DNA from: Candidatus Poribacteria bacterium
Lineage (GTDB): Bacteria > Poribacteria > WGA-4E > WGA-3G
Length of the DNA stretch: 8,910 bases
Assembly (NCBI GenBank): GCA_028824575.1
Contig: JAPPDN010000613.1
Span: forward strand, 1 to 8,910
Direction of reading: 5' to 3'
The notes under the pieces were generated by a model that saw only the letters and a list, made by a program, of their open reading frames with translations, was not told the DNA's origin and did not search any database. Each line of letters begins with the position of its first letter. Within the stretch, counting starts at the first letter, position 1. Shown piece by piece: positions 6,747 to 8,910 of the stretch. The translations under genes and the position numbers were made by a program.

Positions 6747-7550
6747 CTACAGATACGCGTCCAATTCTGCTTCCGTCGGTGTCGGTGTCGAGATACCGCC
6801 TTCAGGGATTTCTAACTTGGCTGTCCATACGATTGCGTTGAGAATGAGTTTACGGATCTGGTCATCTGCCCAATTGCTGTGGAGATGCCCACCAGTAAAC
6901 CCGAACCCGCGACCACCATCTGGACGCTCTACACACCATCCTAAGTGCTGGGGTTCACCATTGGCAACCGATGCGCGGACATGCGGGTTCCCGCTGTGGG
7001 GTCCGTCGGGCCTTTCAAGTGTTGATTCAGGTGCGATTGCGCTCAACAGCGGTGTCACACCCTGCATATTCTCACGGAAACGCATGTGATAATACCATTC
7101 GTCTTCCAGTGAGAACGGCTCCAACCCTTGTGTTATCGGGTGTTCAGGAAATCCGGTAAATGTTGCTGTCCAATACGGGTTGACCGAAAGATGTGTTTCA
7201 AAGTAACCGCCGATCCAGTCCAAGAAACGATCTCCGGGTTCACCTTTCGGTACTTCGACTGCATAATGCAACATCGCAAGCCCAACGCCTTGATCTATCA
7301 GTTCAGATATCTGTTCAAGGTGCGGAATGCTAAGGTGTCGGGCACCACCATCAGAATAAACAATGATTGCATCTGTATCTGCGAAAGTTGCCGGATCCTC
7401 GGGCCAGCCCTGAGAGACCACGGCTTCCACACCGTCAACATGTTTGTTCAATAAATCCGCGAAGAGGGCACATCCGGCGGGGTGCTCATGGGAACCGCCG
7501 CCATGACTTGCGCTGCCTGCCACCATAACAATTCGAGACTTTTTTGACAT
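6747..7550 (-). CDS. ThuA-like domain protein (class I glutamine amidotransferase-like fold)
   Basis: The 267-residue protein fits the ThuA family, first named from trehalose utilisation in rhizobia and common in planctomycete- and Poribacteria-type genomes. It opens with a beta strand and Gly/His-rich loop (R-I-V-M-V-A-G-S-A-S-H-G-G-G-S-H, 6-21), then A-I-I-V-Y-S-D-G-G near 61-69, the elbow region G-L-A-M-L-H95-Y (no nucleophile Cys, as usual for ThuA), F-P-E-H-P-I-T-Q-G-L (134-143), D-E-W-Y-Y (150-154) and F-T-G-G-H-L-H-S-N-W (218-227). There is no signal peptide or anchor. GGAGG (7560-7564) sits 9 bases before the ATG. It is the first gene of the seven-gene block, separated by 96 bases from the PIN gene, so a promoter may lie in that gap although none is clear. 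The role is likely in sugar metabolism; the exact reaction is unknown. Confidence 0.88.
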   Translation of the reverse strand: MSKKSRIVMVAGSASHGGGSHEHPAGCALFADLLNKHVDGVEAVVSQGWPEDPATFADTDAIIVYSDGGARHLSIPHLEQISELIDQGVGLAMLHYAVEVPKGEPGDRFLDWIGGYFETHLSVNPYWTATFTGFPEHPITQGLEPFSLEDEWYYHMRFRENMQGVTPLLSAIAPESTLERPDGPHSGNPHVRASVANGEPQHLGWCVERPDGGRGFGFTGGHLHSNWADDQIRKLILNAIVWTAKLEIPEGGISTPTPTEAELDAYL

Positions 7551-7646
7551 ATTTCAACGCCTCCGTTCAGTTCACTAAATCTTATGACTTTTTGCCAAAA
7601 TTTTTACGCGCTCTGTTCACCAGTTATCCTCCCCCAATATGCCGAA

Positions 7647-8036
7647 TCACCATTCTCTGCTGACCCCATAAGGATCAAATGCAGAGTCTACACTGATTAC
7701 TGAAATCCGTTCATCAAGTGCTTGTGCTATTATTAATCGGTCAAATGGATCCCGGTGATGAAAAGGTAACGTAGTTAGCTGTATAAGACTATTGATCGTG
7801 ATATTCAATATCTCAATTCCGTGGGAATCCAGTTCATCTGGAAACAATTGGTTAAAAGGCTTGTCTAAAGCGAGTTTTCCTATATTGACCTTGATAGCTA
7901 TTTCCCAGAGGCTCGCGATACTGAGGAAAATTTCACTGCTTGAATCCAGAATCAACCGGCGTGCTCTGTCACTGAGTTCTTCATCTTCGGTAATAAACCA
8001 AAGCAGTGTATGTGTATCTATCAGGTATCTCACCAC
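7647..8036 (-). CDS. PIN-domain nuclease, VapC-type toxin
   Basis: The 129-residue protein has the PIN layout: Y-L-I-D7-T-H-T at the N-terminus, S-x-x-S-L-W-E45-I-A-I-K, the H-R-D96-P-F-D99-R-L-I-I-A-Q-A motif, and V-D117-S-A-F near the end. These acidic residues bind Mg2+/Mn2+ in RNases that cut tRNA or other RNA, as in VapC toxins; the length is typical. Two GTG codons are possible starts: the one at 8034-8036 overlaps the upstream stop by 7 bases; the second, at 8031-8033, gives a classic 4-base GTGA overlap and would remove one residue. Either way translation is coupled to the HEPN-like gene. A VapB-like antitoxin is missing upstream, where the larger HEPN-like protein takes its place. 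Confidence 0.92.
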   Translation of the reverse strand: MVRYLIDTHTLLWFITEDEELSDRARRLILDSSSEIFLSIASLWEIAIKVNIGKLALDKPFNQLFPDELDSHGIEILNITINSLIQLTTLPFHHRDPFDRLIIAQALDERISVISVDSAFDPYGVSREW

Positions 8037-8707
8037 ATATACTCCCTGAATTCTGGGAGCTCAGCGTCAAAGTCGTCAGCCATCTTGATGAGTCCTTTGA
8101 GAGTTCCTGCTTGACGGGGCGGCTGCAATGTTTTTAACCCATCTCCATAAAACAGCGAGTGGTATTTCACGTACGTTTTATCTAACAATTTCAAACAGTC
8201 CTTGAATTCCGTGAACACCGGTGCAGTTTTCACGTCGTGCTTTTCCAAGTAGGCAAGCCGTTCATCAACAAACGTTTCGCACGCTTCTAATGTCGATATA
8301 AGTTGTGCTATGTCTTCGGTTACCATCTCTGGACAAATATTCGCCCCTATAGCATCCGTGCATGAAGCGGAGTCGGGGGTATCATTTGAATCTGAACGGA
8401 CAGAATCAAAAGAGATGTCAGACAACTCTTGGGGATTTTCAGCAATCTCATGGAGTAACCCTACAAAGGAGATACGCCCTTTATATGGCTTAATTTGCCG
8501 ACGCAGGCTTACGATCACATGATCCAAATACGAGCGTTCCAGGTATCCGTAGTGGAAGTCTTGGGTACGTCGATGTCCGTGGATGATGATTCGTATTTCC
8601 CAGAACACTCTGGCATCCCGAAGCAGTAATCGAATCTCTGGCTCAATAACCGCCATCCATTCATGCCACTTCTGAAGTTTTGAATTTATCAGATTCTTCT
8701 GACTCAT
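8030..8707 (-). CDS. HEPN/AbiU2-like all-helical protein, first gene of a HEPN-PIN pair
   Basis: The 225-residue protein is mostly alpha-helical. Its order of segments resembles the HEPN_AbiU2 family: F-W-E-I-R near residue 36, an aromatic stretch and then L-R-R (68-70) with a helix ending in L-L-H-E-I, and, after a Ser/Asp-rich linker (about 97-123), a C-terminal helix pair with V-D-E-R-L-A-Y, E-F-K-D-C-L-K-L-L-D-K and Y-H-S-L-F-Y-G. HEPN proteins are often RNases with an R-x4-6-H motif; here candidates are degenerate (R-I-I-I-H at 39-43, R-L-A-Y-L-E-K-H at 150-157), so activity is uncertain. The ATG at 8705-8707 is preferred over an upstream TTG because AAAGGA lies 7 bases before it. It overlaps the PIN gene and is read from a consensus promoter. 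It may be the antitoxin, a sensor or a second effector. The family call is by eye. Confidence 0.6.
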   Translation of the reverse strand: MSQKNLINSKLQKWHEWMAVIEPEIRLLLRDARVFWEIRIIIHGHRRTQDFHYGYLERSYLDHVIVSLRRQIKPYKGRISFVGLLHEIAENPQELSDISFDSVRSDSNDTPDSASCTDAIGANICPEMVTEDIAQLISTLEACETFVDERLAYLEKHDVKTAPVFTEFKDCLKLLDKTYVKYHSLFYGDGLKTLQPPRQAGTLKGLIKMADDFDAELPEFREYMW

Positions 8708-8714
8708 AATCAAG

Positions 8715-8720
8715 TCCTTT
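8715..8720 (-). promoter_or_regulatory. Ribosome binding site that fixes the HEPN-like start
   Basis: AAAGGA on the minus strand lies 7 bases before the ATG at 8707. For the alternative TTG at 8711-8713 the spacing would be only about 1 base, so ATG is the likely start. Confidence 0.7.
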
Positions 8721-8737
8721 GAAAAGAAAAAGCACAG

Positions 8738-8756
8738 TTGCAGCGGGATCCTGCAA
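8738..8756 (-). other. Small hairpin in the leader of the HEPN-PIN transcript
   Basis: TTGCAG and CTGCAA form a 6-bp stem around a 7-base loop, followed on the minus strand within 7 bases by a U-rich run (CTTTTTCTTTTC). It lies about 18 bases before the ribosome binding site in a leader of roughly 87 bases. It might act as a weak attenuator. The stem is short, so chance is possible. Confidence 0.35.
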
Positions 8757-8800
8757 ATTCAAATGTGAAAACCAAAATGCCTTTATTGCAATGCTAAAGT

Positions 8801-8829
8801 ATTATACACGTTCTCCTTGTAGATGTCAA
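8801..8829 (-). promoter_or_regulatory. Consensus sigma-70 promoter for the HEPN-PIN pair
   Basis: Read on the minus strand: TTGACA (8829-8824), a 17-base spacer, and TATAAT (8806-8801), exact matches to both boxes at the best spacing. Transcription would begin near 8794 and give a leader of about 87 bases to the ATG at 8707. Strength this close to consensus usually implies that a repressor or product feedback controls it. Confidence 0.85.
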
Positions 8830-8840
8830 TTTTTTAATAC

Positions 8841-8869
8841 TTGACAATCCCAAAGAGAAGTCTTAGAAT
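8841..8869 (+). promoter_or_regulatory. Near-consensus sigma-70 promoter of the rightward gene
   Basis: TTGACA (8841-8846), a 17-base spacer and TAGAAT (8864-8869; 5 of 6 to consensus). The start would be near 8876, with a leader of about 28 bases to the ATG at 8904. Its -35 box is 11 bases from the -35 box of the opposing promoter. Confidence 0.82.
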
Positions 8870-8890
8870 ACTCCGAAACTCGACACAATA

Positions 8891-8896
8891 AAGGAG
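8891..8896 (+). promoter_or_regulatory. Ribosome binding site of the rightward gene
   Basis: AAGGAG lies 7 bases before an ATG at 8904-8906, an ideal Shine-Dalgarno and spacing, downstream of the plus-strand promoter. Confidence 0.8.
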
Positions 8897-8903
8897 CAAC
8901 TCA

Positions 8904-8910
8904 ATGGAGA
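8904..8910 (+). CDS. Start of a rightward gene, cut by the window edge
   Basis: Only the codons for Met-Glu and one base are present, so the product cannot be named. The start is supported by the AAGGAG site 7 bases before it and by the promoter at 8841-8869. The gene is divergent from the HEPN-PIN pair and shares its regulatory region, so it may be functionally linked, for example a regulator or a third component. Confidence 0.7.

Noticed and set aside
7565..7646. Promoter for the ThuA-led block in the gap before it
   Set aside because: TTGGCA and TAAGAT occur on the minus strand but are only 8 bases apart and no other box fits at 16-18 bases; no promoter can be supported here.
8711..8713. 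TTG start for the HEPN-like gene
   Set aside because: The AAAGGA site would be about 1 base away, while the ATG two codons later has ideal 7-base spacing.

Overview
The window looks like a piece of a bacterial genome of the Candidatus Poribacteria / planctomycete-like type. This is an inference from gene content (a WD40 protein, a sulfatase-like hydrolase, a PhyH-family dioxygenase, a ThuA-like protein and a PIN toxin side by side) and from the style of the proteins; no rRNA or marker gene is present. Nearly all of the sequence is coding, with short gaps and mostly recognisable Shine-Dalgarno sites.

Layout. Positions 3-1277 (+) hold the C-terminal part of a WD40-repeat protein that enters from the left edge. 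It converges on a long minus-strand block. A hairpin with a U-rich tail at 1291-1334 probably ends that block. Read in the direction of transcription (right to left), the block is: ThuA-like protein (7550-6747), PhyH-family dioxygenase (6682-5828), small antitoxin-like protein (5809-5561), argH (5554-4061), membrane-anchored coiled-coil protein (4036-3575), pyrF (3541-2777) and a sulfatase-fold hydrolase (2772-1336). Gaps are 4 to 64 bases, so these seven genes could be one operon mixing arginine and pyrimidine biosynthesis with catabolic-type enzymes. A perfect 9-bp palindromic hairpin lies in the ThuA-PhyH gap.

Upstream of this block, on the same strand, a HEPN/AbiU2-like protein (8707-8030) and a PIN-domain VapC-like nuclease (8036-7647) overlap by 4 to 7 bases and form a compact two-gene unit. 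It starts from a promoter that matches the sigma-70 consensus exactly (TTGACA, 17 bp, TATAAT on the minus strand). Back to back with it is a second near-consensus promoter on the plus strand that drives a gene whose ATG, at 8904, has a perfect ribosome binding site and runs off the right edge.

The points most worth following are the HEPN-PIN pair with no classical antitoxin, the paired divergent promoters, the sulfatase-like protein with Thr where the formylglycine Cys/Ser should be, and the PhyH protein with an H-x-G rather than H-x-D iron motif.
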